DNA of 64,000 bases from UMGS1225 sp034086705 (GTDB taxonomy: Bacteria; Bacillota; Clostridia; Oscillospirales; CAG-272): positions 106,879 to 170,878 of the forward strand of contig JAXDZV010000030.1 in assembly GCA_034086705.1 (NCBI GenBank). The letters run 5' to 3'. Below, in pieces: positions 18,534 to 28,082 of the stretch. The stretch's first letter is position 1, and every line of letters starts with the position of its first letter. Below the pieces are notes generated by a model, which saw only the letters and a list, made by a program, of their open reading frames with translations, was not told where the DNA came from and ran no database searches. Both the position numbers and the translations under genes were made by a program.

Positions 18534-18555
18534 AATAGAAGGCGCCTATGCGCAA
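18526..18555 (-). promoter_or_regulatory. Possible divergent promoter for DUF6062-asnA-pth-mfd
   Basis: Minus strand TTGCGC, 18 nt, TATACC. The two -10 boxes share four positions, so the divergent promoters would compete. A weaker match than the others in the window. Confidence 0.4.
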
Positions 18556-18585
18556 TTTTCGGTAAAATGGAATCGAGGGTCTCAC

Positions 18586-19284
18586 ATGGTATTGGATCAT
18601 ACACAAACCACCGTCGGATACCGCTGTCCCGCATGCGGAACCGGTGTCATCAGCATTGTCGGTATCTTCAAGCTCAGCGGAGATCTGATCCGGCTGAAAT
18701 GTCCCTGCGGCGGCAGCGAACTGCAGCTTTGCTATACAAAGGACAGAAAGATTCGGCTGACGGTGCCGTGCCTTGTCTGCCCGCGTCCGCACGTCGCGGT
18801 GCTGTCACAGAATACCTTTTTCGAAAATAAACTCTTCACATTGCCGTGCTCACTTTCCGGCCTGGATATCTGCTTTATCGGGGACAAAGATCAGGTGTGT
18901 GCAGCAATGGACCGTGCGGAAGAAGAATTGCTGAATGTTCTGCGACAAGCCGGCCTTGAGCCGGGAGATTCCCTGCAAAACGTCGCCGCACAGCAGACAG
19001 ACGCGGAGCAAAACCTCAATCAGGAGCAAACAGACTTCTCACCAGAATTGAATTTTCCGGATAATCACATTCATGATCTTGTGCATTTTGTAGTGCGAGA
19101 TTTGGAAGCAGAAGGAAAAATCTATTGCGGCTGTGCAGCAGGGCAAGGATCTTATTTGCTGATACCGCAAGGCGATCATGTCACCGTTCACTGTGAAAAG
19201 TGCGGCAGAGAACGGCAAATTCCCTGCAACAATTCTTTATTTGCCAACGCGTTTTTGGAATATGATTCCTTAACGCTGGAATAA
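18586..19284 (+). CDS. Cysteine-rich zinc-ribbon-like protein of unknown function
   Basis: 232 aa from the ATG at 18586 (GAGGG upstream). Two Cys-rich lobes are visible: residues 14-70 with CPAC, CPCGG and CLVC, and residues 185-220 with YCGC and CEKCGRERQIPC. A polar, Gln/Asp-rich linker lies between. The layout suggests two zinc-binding ribbons. No signal peptide. Nothing in the sequence identifies a substrate or nucleic-acid target. Single gene with its own promoter and a hairpin after it. Confidence 0.65.
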   Translation: MVLDHTQTTVGYRCPACGTGVISIVGIFKLSGDLIRLKCPCGGSELQLCYTKDRKIRLTVPCLVCPRPHVAVLSQNTFFENKLFTLPCSLSGLDICFIGDKDQVCAAMDRAEEELLNVLRQAGLEPGDSLQNVAAQQTDAEQNLNQEQTDFSPELNFPDNHIHDLVHFVVRDLEAEGKIYCGCAAGQGSYLLIPQGDHVTVHCEKCGRERQIPCNNSLFANAFLEYDSLTLE

Positions 19285-19300
19285 CTCTTTGCCCGGTTTC

Positions 19301-19331
19301 AAGCCGAGATAAGCGTTGCTTATCTCGGCTT
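19301..19331. terminator. Perfect hairpin between converging genes
   Basis: 14-bp perfect stem (19301-19314 with 19318-19331) and a 3-nt loop, overlapping the stop codon of the minus-strand gene. Neither side has a real T-run, so it may act as an mRNA 3' end stabiliser as much as a terminator. Confidence 0.55.
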
Positions 19332-20366
19332 GGTCTGTTGATAGCCAATTAAAAGCAAGATCAAGCTGGCAAGCAGCGCGATACCAAGTAACACTAAAAC
19401 AATCGTACGCTGTGAGATTTCATACCGTTCAAAAAAGCTTTGCTGCGTCTGGTAGACAGGCTCTTCACTTTCCGCATCGGCAGCGCTTTGCATAGCATCC
19501 TGCTTCGCAGCTCCCAAATTAGCGGTACTTTCCGGAACATTCTCCGTAACTTCTTCCGGCGCTGCAAGTGACAGCGCCCACTGCAAGAGAGCATCGTCAG
19601 CGAAGACTTTGGTATACAGCATCTGCTCCGATGCAATAACCTCCGTCACCGACGCAGTCTTGCTGTCTGTTAGCGCCGTCTGTAGCATGCGAAGCGCCGC
19701 TACCTTTACAGTGTCGGTATCCTCCGAAGCATAATATGCCCGCAAATTCTGCGCGGCATATTGCTTTGCCAAAGATGCATCTGCCGCACCGCCAACAGAT
19801 ATGCCTGCCATAAAAGTATCTGCATATCTGCCAAGCAAGTCAAAAACCATTGTGCCCCCTTCGCCAACACCAAGCAAAGAAATATGTGTGCTGTCAATGC
19901 TGTATTTTTGCAGAATTTGTTGCTGCAAAAGCTCCATGAAAATTTCCTGTGCCGGCGTCTGCCCATCTGTATAAAAGGTATATTTCCCACTGGAGGGATC
20001 TGGTCTGACCCAGCTTTCCTCCGATGGACACTGCGGAATCAGAACAAAAACGTCCGAATAAGCTTTAGATTGCGTCAGCTGTTGTAAAAGACGCAGTTTT
20101 TCAGAATACGCAACGGACGCAGTATTATCGCTGCCACGTCCCTCTGTATCGTGAAAATATACAAGCAAATTGTAGCTACGGCTTTTGTCATAATTCTCCG
20201 GTACAAGCAGCCGATAACTCATTTGGCGTAAAGAAGTCGTCGTGCTTTCATAGACCTCAGCTTGCGTGCATGTGGTCAAATCTACACCGTTGACATGCAG
20301 CGGCACGTAGCAAACCAGCAGTAGTGCTATAAAGAAAACAACAATATACGTATTACATTTTCTCAT
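19320..20366 (-). CDS. Membrane-anchored alpha/beta-hydrolase-fold protein, nucleophile missing
   Basis: 348 aa from the ATG at 20366 (AAAGGA 9 nt upstream), overlapping the methyltransferase gene by 14 bp. An N-terminal hydrophobic signal or anchor (7-24) and a C-terminal membrane helix (about 320-341) flank an esterase-like domain (LLVYFHDTEGRGSDN, VLIPQCP, HISLLGVGEGG). The expected GxSxG nucleophile elbow is GVGEG (166-170), with Gly168 in place of Ser. That is a GGC where AGC would give Ser, so a one-base change. It is probably a non-catalytic or altered member of the feruloyl-esterase-like group. Last gene of the long zapA-mre operon. Confidence 0.75.
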   Translation of the reverse strand: MRKCNTYIVVFFIALLLVCYVPLHVNGVDLTTCTQAEVYESTTTSLRQMSYRLLVPENYDKSRSYNLLVYFHDTEGRGSDNTASVAYSEKLRLLQQLTQSKAYSDVFVLIPQCPSEESWVRPDPSSGKYTFYTDGQTPAQEIFMELLQQQILQKYSIDSTHISLLGVGEGGTMVFDLLGRYADTFMAGISVGGAADASLAKQYAAQNLRAYYASEDTDTVKVAALRMLQTALTDSKTASVTEVIASEQMLYTKVFADDALLQWALSLAAPEEVTENVPESTANLGAAKQDAMQSAADAESEEPVYQTQQSFFERYEISQRTIVLVLLGIALLASLILLLIGYQQTKPR

Positions 20367-21540
20367 GTTGACTGTTCCTTTCGCGTGAATTAGGATTCGC
20401 CTTGCTCCCATCGGGCTCGTTTTTGAAATACTGATACAGTGTACAGCGCAGCATACCGTTATATAGTCGTCTGCGTTTATCAGCCTTTCTGCCATAAATT
20501 CGCTCAAATTCCGCATCTGCTGTCAAAATATAGATCTGCCAGCGATCCAACGTGCGAAAATGCGCCCCCATCTTCCGATACAGTATCTGCGCCTGGACAG
20601 AATCCAGCATTCGCTCACCGTAGGGTGGATTGCAAACAACGGTGCCACGCCGCCCCTGTGTTTGAATTGTCAGCGCATCCTGACAAAAGCAGTGAAGTTG
20701 TCCGGCAACGCCCGCACGTGCTGCGTTTGCACCAGCAAGTGCCACCATATCCGGGTCAATATCGCTCGCATATACGGTAAAATCACTGGAACACCGCGCT
20801 GCGCGCGCCTCTTCCCGCGCACGGGGAAACAACGTATGCGGCAGCGCATCAAACGACTCCGCCGCAAAACTGCGGCCAAGCCCCGGCGCTGTATTGGTCA
20901 TCAAAAGTGCAGCTTCGATTGCAATTGTACCACTCCCGCAAAAAGGATCCCAAAACAACACCTCCGCACGTGGCCTTGCCAGGCGGGCAATGGCTGCTGC
21001 CAGCGTTTCCCGCAGCGGTGCCTCCCCCGCGTGTTGACGCCAACCACGTTTGTGCAACGGCGTACCGGATAGATCAATCATCAAATCTGCCTGATCACGC
21101 AAAATAAAAAACACTATCTGATATTTTGCATGCTCTTCAGGAAACCATTGTATCCCATAATGCGCACCTAATCGATCCACAACCGCTTTTTTGACTATCT
21201 TTTGACAGTCCGGCAAACTGAACAAGCGGCTCTTGAGAGCATGTCCGCTGACCGGAAATGCGTCCTCAGGCCCGATCCAATCTTCCCAGGGCAGCGCGCG
21301 ACAGCCATCATATAGCTGTGTAAAACTTTCCGCTGTAAAAGTACCAAGCAGCAAATACAGCCGTTCCGCATACCGTAACCAAATATTGCACCTTGCTATT
21401 GCTTCCAAAGAACCGCGAAAGGTAACCCTGCCGTCAATCGTGGAAAGCCGCTCATATCCCAGCGCATCGATTTCCGCGCCAAGCAGGCTTTCCAGTCCAA
21501 ACAGACAAGTTGCTACCAAAGTAACCATTGTCTGTGCCAT
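20353..21540 (-). CDS. THUMP-domain class I SAM-dependent rRNA methyltransferase (RlmL/YpsC-like)
   Basis: 395 aa. An N-terminal THUMP-type RNA-binding region (about 1-155) is followed by a Rossmann methyltransferase with the SAM motif WDPFCGSGTIAIEAAL and the catalytic NPPYGERM motif of N2-guanine or N6-adenine methylases. Bacillus YpsC and the N-terminal half of E. coli RlmL are relatives, acting on 23S rRNA. The C-terminal tail is hydrophilic. It begins 3 bp after wecB and ends inside the next gene. Confidence 0.92.
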   Translation of the reverse strand: MAQTMVTLVATCLFGLESLLGAEIDALGYERLSTIDGRVTFRGSLEAIARCNIWLRYAERLYLLLGTFTAESFTQLYDGCRALPWEDWIGPEDAFPVSGHALKSRLFSLPDCQKIVKKAVVDRLGAHYGIQWFPEEHAKYQIVFFILRDQADLMIDLSGTPLHKRGWRQHAGEAPLRETLAAAIARLARPRAEVLFWDPFCGSGTIAIEAALLMTNTAPGLGRSFAAESFDALPHTLFPRAREEARAARCSSDFTVYASDIDPDMVALAGANAARAGVAGQLHCFCQDALTIQTQGRRGTVVCNPPYGERMLDSVQAQILYRKMGAHFRTLDRWQIYILTADAEFERIYGRKADKRRRLYNGMLRCTLYQYFKNEPDGSKANPNSRERNSQHEKM

Positions 21541-21543
21541 TTT

Positions 21544-22638
21544 TTATCCCTGCTCCAAAATATCTGCAATTCTGCGGCACGCATATCCGTCTCCATAAGG
21601 ATTGGACGCCGTTGCCATCGCATGGTACGCCTGTGAGTCCTCCAAAAGCGTTTTAAAGTTCCGATATATAGTTTGCTCATCGGTTCCGACCAGCTTTAGT
21701 GTCCCTGCCTGTATCCCTTCCGGTCGTTCCGTGGTGTCCCGCATAACGAGTACCGGTTTCCCAAGCGAAGGCGCCTCCTCCTGAATTCCACCGGAATCCG
21801 TCAGAATCAGATAGCTTCGCGCCATAATATTATGGCAATCTAAAACCTCCAGCGGATCAATTATATGAATCCGGTCACAATTTCCAAGCTCTTCTGCAGC
21901 TGCGGCCCGTACAACGGGATTCATATGAATTGGATAAAGCGCTTTCACATCCGGATGTTCTTCCATCACGCGACGGATCGCACGAAACATATGATGCATC
22001 GGTTCTCCTAAATTTTCCCGCCGGTGTGCGGTAATCAAAATCAGCCGCGCCCCTTCTGCCCAGCGCAATTCCGGATGTGTATAATCGTCGCGCACGGTTG
22101 TACGCAACGCGTCAATTGCCGTATTTCCCGTTACATAAATACTGTCTGCTTTTTTCCCTTCTTTGAGCAAATGTTCACGTGCCAGCGCCGTCGGTGCAAA
22201 ATGATATTTCGCCACAATGGAAACAGCCTGCCGGTTAAACTCCTCCGGATACGGAGAATAGATATCGTAAGTACGCAAACCGGCCTCCACGTGTCCTACT
22301 GGAATTTGCAGATAAAAACATGCAAGCGCCGTCGCAAACGTGGTAGAAGTGTCTCCATGCACAAGCACTACATCCGGTTTTTCCTTTTCCAATACAGCAC
22401 GGATGCTGTTTAATATTCCAACGGTAATATCAAACAGCGTCTGCTTTTCCTTCATAATCGACAAATCATAATCCGGTTCAACCGCAAACGCATGCAAAAC
22501 CTGATCCAGCATTTGCCGATGCTGACCGGTTACACAGACAAGCGTTCGCAGCGAAGCACGGCTTTTCAGCTCTTGTACCAACGGGCACATTTTTATGGCC
22601 TCCGGGCGGGTGCCAAATACAAGCATAATAGTTTTCAT
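21544..22638 (-). CDS. wecB: UDP-N-acetylglucosamine 2-epimerase
   Basis: 364 aa from the ATG at 22638 (GAGGG 8 nt upstream). It interconverts UDP-GlcNAc and UDP-ManNAc, feeding teichoic-acid linkage units or capsule. Signatures are LVFGTRPEAIKMCPLV, VHGDTSTTFATALACF, HVEAGLRT, TAHRRENLG, and LTDSGGIQEEAPSLGKPVL. Cytoplasmic. In an operon of cell-wall and replication genes; the start lies 22 nt downstream of the holA stop. Confidence 0.96.
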   Translation of the reverse strand: MKTIMLVFGTRPEAIKMCPLVQELKSRASLRTLVCVTGQHRQMLDQVLHAFAVEPDYDLSIMKEKQTLFDITVGILNSIRAVLEKEKPDVVLVHGDTSTTFATALACFYLQIPVGHVEAGLRTYDIYSPYPEEFNRQAVSIVAKYHFAPTALAREHLLKEGKKADSIYVTGNTAIDALRTTVRDDYTHPELRWAEGARLILITAHRRENLGEPMHHMFRAIRRVMEEHPDVKALYPIHMNPVVRAAAAEELGNCDRIHIIDPLEVLDCHNIMARSYLILTDSGGIQEEAPSLGKPVLVMRDTTERPEGIQAGTLKLVGTDEQTIYRNFKTLLEDSQAYHAMATASNPYGDGYACRRIADILEQG

Positions 22639-22660
22639 CCAATTTTCCCTCTCTTTTTTC

Positions 22661-23752
22661 TTAAGTTGTAGCACCGTTGCCCGGTGCAATCGCACACAGT
22701 ATCCGCTCCAGCAACAACTGTTTTGGAAGCATAGTATATTTCATTTGATAATCGATTTTTGCAGCATACGAAACCAGCTCCTGCAGTTCCTCTATACGAT
22801 AATTGACAAGCCCGCGCTGCAAAATGGCAACCCTGCCCGGTTTCATATGAAACATTTTCGCAATCTGTGCAGGTGCATATCCGTCTGCCACAGCACAAGC
22901 AACGCGATGCAAATCCAGCAGCACGCCAAGCACCTGTGCAAATATCTGAATTTCATCTGCTCGGTCGCGTCTTGCCAAACGATACTCCATAAACGCTTGG
23001 TCTACACGTCGGCGCAAAATTGCATCTGAAAGACCAAATGCCTGCCCTTGCAGATTATACGGGCAAATAAACTGTACCGACTGCGGCGTTGCTTCCTTGT
23101 TTCCCGTCGCCTTGACATAGGCGCAAACCTTGCCGATTTCGCCGTCTAATGCATCCATATGCCGCCCAACTCTGTCAAGCAACATTGTCACAGTCTGCAC
23201 ATCGGCTTCTATTCCCTGCTTTTGAAAGTGTCTTCGACACCACGGAATCAGTTTTTCCCGCGGCTGTAAAGAAAACACATACGGTGTACAAACAGCGCAA
23301 AGTGCTTTCCATAATGGCGACTGTAAAGCACGATAATCCTGTGTGGGAAGCTCTTCTTCGCTCAAAAGCATGACAAACGCTGTATCTTGCTGCTGCATAA
23401 TATCGGAAAGCAGCGTGCAAAAAGCATCCAACTCTGTACGACGCATCTCACGCAACATAGGCTCCGAGAGCTCTACCAACTTCACCGGGCCACATACCGG
23501 TAAACTTGCAAAGGCGCGCTCCAGCCGCCTAAGCAGCGGTTCTTCCGTTTTATCACTTCCACGCAAACGAATATGGTCAAACATTCGTGCGCTTTCATCC
23601 GGCACCAGGCGATCTCGCAACCGTTCCAAATAATATCGCTTGAGATACTCCTCCTCGCCACACAGGAAAAAGCAGCCGCATGGCATCTGCTCTGCCCGCA
23701 GTTGCCTTTGAAGACGTGCAGAAGCGTCTTCTTCTTTCTTGTAAGCAGCCAA
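22661..23752 (-). CDS. holA: DNA polymerase III subunit delta
   Basis: 363 aa. The start is TTG at 23752, just after an ideal AGGAGGTGAG; no ATG is close enough. HolA is the wrench subunit of the clamp loader that opens the beta clamp. Family marks are FFLCGEEEYLKRYYLERL near the N-terminus and the C-terminal helical collar region (QAFGLSDAILRRRVDQAF, IQIFAQVLGVLLDLHRVA, KMFHMKPGRVAILQRG). A normal length. It starts 6 bp after rodA. Confidence 0.93.
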   Translation of the reverse strand: MAAYKKEEDASARLQRQLRAEQMPCGCFFLCGEEEYLKRYYLERLRDRLVPDESARMFDHIRLRGSDKTEEPLLRRLERAFASLPVCGPVKLVELSEPMLREMRRTELDAFCTLLSDIMQQQDTAFVMLLSEEELPTQDYRALQSPLWKALCAVCTPYVFSLQPREKLIPWCRRHFQKQGIEADVQTVTMLLDRVGRHMDALDGEIGKVCAYVKATGNKEATPQSVQFICPYNLQGQAFGLSDAILRRRVDQAFMEYRLARRDRADEIQIFAQVLGVLLDLHRVACAVADGYAPAQIAKMFHMKPGRVAILQRGLVNYRIEELQELVSYAAKIDYQMKYTMLPKQLLLERILCAIAPGNGATT

Positions 23753-23758
23753 GCACCC

Positions 23759-24913
23759 TCACCTCCTGATACGAAGCCGTCGCTGTTTGCCTGCGCGGCA
23801 CTGTCGCATCACATTCCACACAGCCCCCATCATCCAAAGCAGCGAGAGCATAGAAGAACCACCATAACTGAGAAATGGCAGTGTTATCCCAACCACAGGT
23901 AAAAGACCTACACACATACCGATATTTTCAACCGCTTGAAAAACCAGCACCGCACCAATGCCAACCAGCAACAGCATCTGCCTGTTTTCCTCAGCACGCC
24001 GTGCCGCTCTGAAAATCAACACCAGCAACAGACAAAGCAAAACTAAATACACCATCACTGCAACAAATCCGCCTTCTTCTCCTACAACGGCAAATATCAT
24101 ATCTGTATGGCGTGCCGGCAATGCACTGTCCCGCGTGCTTTGTGATACTGCTCCGTGCAAATATCCCTGGCCTAACAATCCACCGGATGCAATTGCACTT
24201 TTTGAACAAAGAACCTGATATCCATACCCGCGTGCATCGGATTCCGGATGAAATCCGACCAAGATCCTCTGCCGCTGATATGTGGAAAGCATATTCCAAA
24301 GGAACGGGGAAATTGCCCCTACTGTGACAGCAGCCGCCAGAAAATACCACAGAGAAATGCCGCCCGCCAGTAACATACAGGCGAAAACAAACAAGAAAAC
24401 CAATGCAGACCCCAAATCTCCCTGTAACACAACCAGAGCAATTATCACACCGCCATGCCCAAGCAGCGTCAAAACCGATAGCGGATGGTTTCGTTTATTC
24501 GATATAAAAGACAAATGGGCTGCCAAAGAACAAATGAATCCAAGCTTTACAAACTCCGAGGGCTGTACACTGATCCCGATCACGGGCAAATCAATCCAGT
24601 TTCGGTTGCCCTCGCCTCGACCGAGTATAAGCGTTGCCAGTAACAGCACAATCGATAAAGCAAACAATCCCACAGAAAGTTTTTTTCGGTATTTTTGAAA
24701 ATCAAGCAGCGCTATGCAAAACATACCCATCAGACCAAGCAGCACTGCAACACCTTGTACAAGCATTGGCTTGTTCGTTTCCAAATACCGCGTTGCGGAA
24801 TAGACCCAGAGCAGCCCATACAGGCAAAGTGCAAGCACGACTGCAAAAAAGAACCATGGCAGCGCTTCAAAGCGCGCCGATACAGACGGCTCCCCGTAGC
24901 TTCTTTTCCGCAC
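23759..24913 (-). CDS. rodA: Rod-shape SEDS glycosyltransferase RodA
   Basis: 384 aa with about ten membrane helices, starting at GTG 24913 behind GGGGAGGG. SEDS proteins polymerise lipid II; RodA works with a class B PBP in side-wall growth. Signatures are VQPSEFVKLGFI, GDLGSALVF, ARHTDMIFAVVGEEGGF (catalytic Asp region), and the C-terminal LSYGGSSML. The call of RodA rather than FtsW rests on the mreB-mreC neighbours. No PBP2 gene is present beside it. Confidence 0.9.
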   Translation of the reverse strand: MRKRSYGEPSVSARFEALPWFFFAVVLALCLYGLLWVYSATRYLETNKPMLVQGVAVLLGLMGMFCIALLDFQKYRKKLSVGLFALSIVLLLATLILGRGEGNRNWIDLPVIGISVQPSEFVKLGFICSLAAHLSFISNKRNHPLSVLTLLGHGGVIIALVVLQGDLGSALVFLFVFACMLLAGGISLWYFLAAAVTVGAISPFLWNMLSTYQRQRILVGFHPESDARGYGYQVLCSKSAIASGGLLGQGYLHGAVSQSTRDSALPARHTDMIFAVVGEEGGFVAVMVYLVLLCLLLVLIFRAARRAEENRQMLLLVGIGAVLVFQAVENIGMCVGLLPVVGITLPFLSYGGSSMLSLLWMMGAVWNVMRQCRAGKQRRLRIRR

Positions 24914-24943
24914 GCATTTCCCTCCCCTCGGTATGCCCTGGCT

Positions 24944-26125
24944 TTATGGGTTCTCCGTTTTGACTGTTACGGTATACAGCGTTGCAAACGCCTCATCACA
25001 CAATGCCTGAACATCTACCTTTGCTTCTTCGCGTTCCACCTTCAAAAGCTCTGGCTTTGTACGCGGATGCCGAGGTGTAAACACGGTACAACAATCCTCG
25101 TAGGGTAAAATGGAAAGTTCAAAAGTGTCGATTTTTCTTGCCAGTGTGATAATTTCTTCTTTATCCATTCCAATCAACGGACGAAAAACAGGCATATCTG
25201 CCAATACTTCCGTCACACCGATTGCCTCCATGGTTTGACTTGCAACCTGTCCAAGGCTTTCTCCGGTAATAAGGCATTTAGCACCGTTTTTGTGCGCAGT
25301 TCGCAACGCGAGACGCATCATAAATCGCCGCAGCAACAGCGTAAAATAATCCTCTTCGCAACATGCACGTAGTTGCTCTTGAATGTGCGTCAGAGAAATA
25401 ATATGTATGCGTAACGTCCCGCAATAAGCCGAAAGTTTCTCTGCTAACTCCAATACCTTTTCTCTGGCACGTTCTGAAGTATACGGGAAGCTCTCAAAAT
25501 GCACCGCATCCAAACGAACGCCACGCTTTGCCATCATGTACCCGGCGACAGGACTGTCGATACCGCCGGAAAGAAGTAAAAGCCCTTGCCCGGAAGACCC
25601 AATGGGGATGCCTCCTGCTCCGCGCTGCTCCCCGGCATGGATAAACGCCTCTTCGTCCCGTATTTCTACACGTACCGTAATCTGCGGCGCGTGCACATTC
25701 ACACAAATCTGGGGGCAAACAGATAAGATTACTTCTCCGCACATGGCACAAAGCTGCGGAGATGTCATGGGAAATGCCTTGTCACTGCGCTTTGCTTCTA
25801 CCTTAAAAGTTCGATACCCCTGCAAAAGCGTGGGTGCCAACTCGCGCAACGCATCAGAAATCGCCTGTGGATCCTTTGCGACACTGTAAGCCACAGAAAC
25901 TGCAGTAATCCCAAATACGCGGCGCACCGCTGCAAACGCTCCTTGCACCTCGCAATCGGGTGAAAGCGGACGCAGCATGGCAGTGCTTTGCGCGTGCGTA
26001 ATATGAAACACACCGTATGGCTTACTGACGCGTGTCAGTTCACGCACCAGCTGTGTCTCAAAGAAACCGCGGTTGGCCCCTTTGAGTGCAATTTCTCCGT
26101 ATTTGCATAAGATGATTTGTTCCAT
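24944..26125 (-). CDS. thiI: tRNA 4-thiouridine sulfurtransferase ThiI
   Basis: 393 aa. N-terminal ferredoxin-like and THUMP domains (1-165) bind tRNA; the PP-loop ATPase follows with LLSGGIDSPVAGYMM. It makes 4-thiouridine at tRNA position 8, and in some bacteria supplies sulfur for thiamine. There is no C-terminal rhodanese domain, normal for Gram-positives, which use a separate cysteine desulfurase; none is adjacent. A CCTVFTPRHP block near the C-terminus is typical of this short form. It is unusual in lying between mreC and rodA. Confidence 0.95.
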   Translation of the reverse strand: MEQIILCKYGEIALKGANRGFFETQLVRELTRVSKPYGVFHITHAQSTAMLRPLSPDCEVQGAFAAVRRVFGITAVSVAYSVAKDPQAISDALRELAPTLLQGYRTFKVEAKRSDKAFPMTSPQLCAMCGEVILSVCPQICVNVHAPQITVRVEIRDEEAFIHAGEQRGAGGIPIGSSGQGLLLLSGGIDSPVAGYMMAKRGVRLDAVHFESFPYTSERAREKVLELAEKLSAYCGTLRIHIISLTHIQEQLRACCEEDYFTLLLRRFMMRLALRTAHKNGAKCLITGESLGQVASQTMEAIGVTEVLADMPVFRPLIGMDKEEIITLARKIDTFELSILPYEDCCTVFTPRHPRTKPELLKVEREEAKVDVQALCDEAFATLYTVTVKTENP

Positions 26126-26150
26126 TTTGTGATCCTTTCACTTGGATATT

Positions 26151-27050
26151 CTATGGGGTTTGCGCTGTACCGTCTTCTGCCGGCGCAGTAACAGAGGTGC
26201 TTGTATACGAGGTCAGCACCATAACACGATAAATGTCATTCACCGCCTGCCCAAGTTCAATAACTGCATAAACCTGCAGCGTTTGTGCGTCGGCGCACAG
26301 CTCACGTACGGTTCCGATATACAGGCCCGCAGGATAAATGCTGCTTCCGCCCGCAGTTTGAACAATCTCTCCCGGCTGTAGCTGTGTCTCCGTTAACAAC
26401 CGGTTCATACGACACAGCCCTTGTGCATTTAGAGTCATGTCTCCCTCCAAAAGACCTGTCTGACCGCTTTGTGGTGCAGAAACAGCAACCACAGTACGAC
26501 TGTCTGTCAGGGCACGAACCCGACAATAATCCGGTGCAACATCAAATACGTATCCAACCAAGCCAAGATCCGTCAAAACCGGCATGTTGATATCAATACC
26601 GGCGTTTGTTCCGCGATCCAACGTATAAACCACGCTGTAATTTTCATTCTCTACCGAAGCAACCGTGGCAACCGTAAAACTCCAATCCTGGTGTGCCTGT
26701 TTCAGCTCCAACAGCTTGGATAGTGCTTCGTTTTCTTGCTGCAATCCCCGCGCTCGCGCTAATTCAGCGTCACTTCGTATTTTCTCCGCCTGTAACATAC
26801 GAATTTGTGCAAGCAAATTTTCGCGATCTGTAAACAAATCCCCCACTTGCAGTAACTTTTGCTTACAAAAGGAAAGCCCCTTTTGCGCTCCCAATAGCGC
26901 GCTTTGCAGGCCCTGCCGTATATATCCGCCGCTGCCCGTTAGATAAAACACAGAGGGCACAGCACACACAAGTGAAGCAATGATCAAAAGACTCAAAAAA
27001 GTTTTTGTGGCGGTCCTTTTTCTACCGGCAAATTTATGCCTACGCCGCAT
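26151..27050 (-). CDS. mreC: Rod-shape determining protein MreC
   Basis: 299 aa from the ATG at 27050. One membrane helix (about 17-37) leads into a coiled coil (about 70-110) and the extracytoplasmic beta domains (VATVASVENENYSVVYTLDRG, NMPVLTDLGLVGYV, LLEGDMTLNAQGL, IVQTAGGSSIYPAGLYIG). MreC links cytoplasmic MreB to wall synthesis enzymes. It lies 23 bp after mreB. mreD, usually next, is absent; thiI follows instead. Confidence 0.94.
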   Translation of the reverse strand: MRRRHKFAGRKRTATKTFLSLLIIASLVCAVPSVFYLTGSGGYIRQGLQSALLGAQKGLSFCKQKLLQVGDLFTDRENLLAQIRMLQAEKIRSDAELARARGLQQENEALSKLLELKQAHQDWSFTVATVASVENENYSVVYTLDRGTNAGIDINMPVLTDLGLVGYVFDVAPDYCRVRALTDSRTVVAVSAPQSGQTGLLEGDMTLNAQGLCRMNRLLTETQLQPGEIVQTAGGSSIYPAGLYIGTVRELCADAQTLQVYAVIELGQAVNDIYRVMVLTSYTSTSVTAPAEDGTAQTP

Positions 27051-27073
27051 TCGTTCTCCGCCTCCTCGGTTCT

Positions 27074-28078
27074 TCATTTGGCCTGCAGGTGAAACAAGCG
27101 CTGCAAATCTCCCTTGTAAGAGAGCATTTTGGCAAGCCCCGCTGCCGTGCAGTCCGCTGCCGCCGATGCAATCTGTACCGGCGTATGACAGCGTGTTGCC
27201 AAGTAGCTGTCGATGCCGCGCAGTAATGCGCCACCGCCACTGAGACAAATGCCATCCTGCAAGATGTCTGCCACCATTTCAGGCGGTGTATCTTCCAGTA
27301 CTCTGCATGCTCCTTCTGCAATCGTCGAGGCAACTTCCTGCAGCGGCGTAACCAGCTCCGCGGTGCGGAGCAGCTGCATCATCGGCAAGCCACTAACCGC
27401 ATTTCTGCCATACAATTCTGTTTGTATATCTTCCGCCGCCATGTCAACTGCGCCGATCTTCTCCTTAAGTTGTCTTGCCATTCCGGCATCCACAACCATT
27501 CCGTAAGTGCGCCGCAAATATCCTTCCAACTCCGCGTCAAACGCGTCTCCCGCCGTACGCAAAGATTCTGAAGCAACTACACAGCCCATACTGATAACAG
27601 CAATTTCTGTCGTGCCTGCACCGATATCGATAATCATATTTCCGCGCGCCTGCGTCACCTTCATGCCTGCCCCGGCGGCAGCCAACAGTGCTTGCTCAAC
27701 AAAAAGAACATCTTTTGCGCCTGCGTCGCAGATGATCTCTTCCAAAGCAAGCCGCTCAATTTCTGTCGTACGACCAGCAACACCGCAAAGAACGCTCTTT
27801 TTACCTGGCAAAGTGCCGGCCGCACGATTGAGATATTCATACAGCATTGCACACGCTTCATCGCAGTGCACAACAGAACCGTACCGAACAGGATAACATA
27901 TACTCAGTTCTTCCGGCGTTTTACCAATCATCTGCGCCGCCTTTTCACCCACGGCAACCATTTCCTCTTCCTCTTCATTCAGCAATACAACCGTCGGCTC
28001 GCATAGCACAGTTCCCCTGCCACGCAACACAATCGCGGTTCTGCTTGAGCCAAGATCCAGTCCGATATTTCTTGCCAT
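27074..28078 (-). CDS. mreB: Actin-like rod-shape protein MreB
   Basis: 334 aa from the ATG at 28078 (GAGGT 6 nt upstream). Cytoplasmic actin-fold ATPase that guides side-wall synthesis. Visible are the phosphate-1 loop GLDLGSSRTAIVLRGRG, IDIGAGTTEIAVISMG (phosphate 2), EKIGAVDMAAED, and SGGGALLRGIDSYL (adenosine motif). It is a slightly divergent MreB/Mbl-type protein with LGSSRT where LGTANT is usual. Starts inside a maf-mreB-mreC run. Confidence 0.93.
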   Translation of the reverse strand: MARNIGLDLGSSRTAIVLRGRGTVLCEPTVVLLNEEEEEMVAVGEKAAQMIGKTPEELSICYPVRYGSVVHCDEACAMLYEYLNRAAGTLPGKKSVLCGVAGRTTEIERLALEEIICDAGAKDVLFVEQALLAAAGAGMKVTQARGNMIIDIGAGTTEIAVISMGCVVASESLRTAGDAFDAELEGYLRRTYGMVVDAGMARQLKEKIGAVDMAAEDIQTELYGRNAVSGLPMMQLLRTAELVTPLQEVASTIAEGACRVLEDTPPEMVADILQDGICLSGGGALLRGIDSYLATRCHTPVQIASAAADCTAAGLAKMLSYKGDLQRLFHLQAK

Positions 28079-28082
28079 TGCT

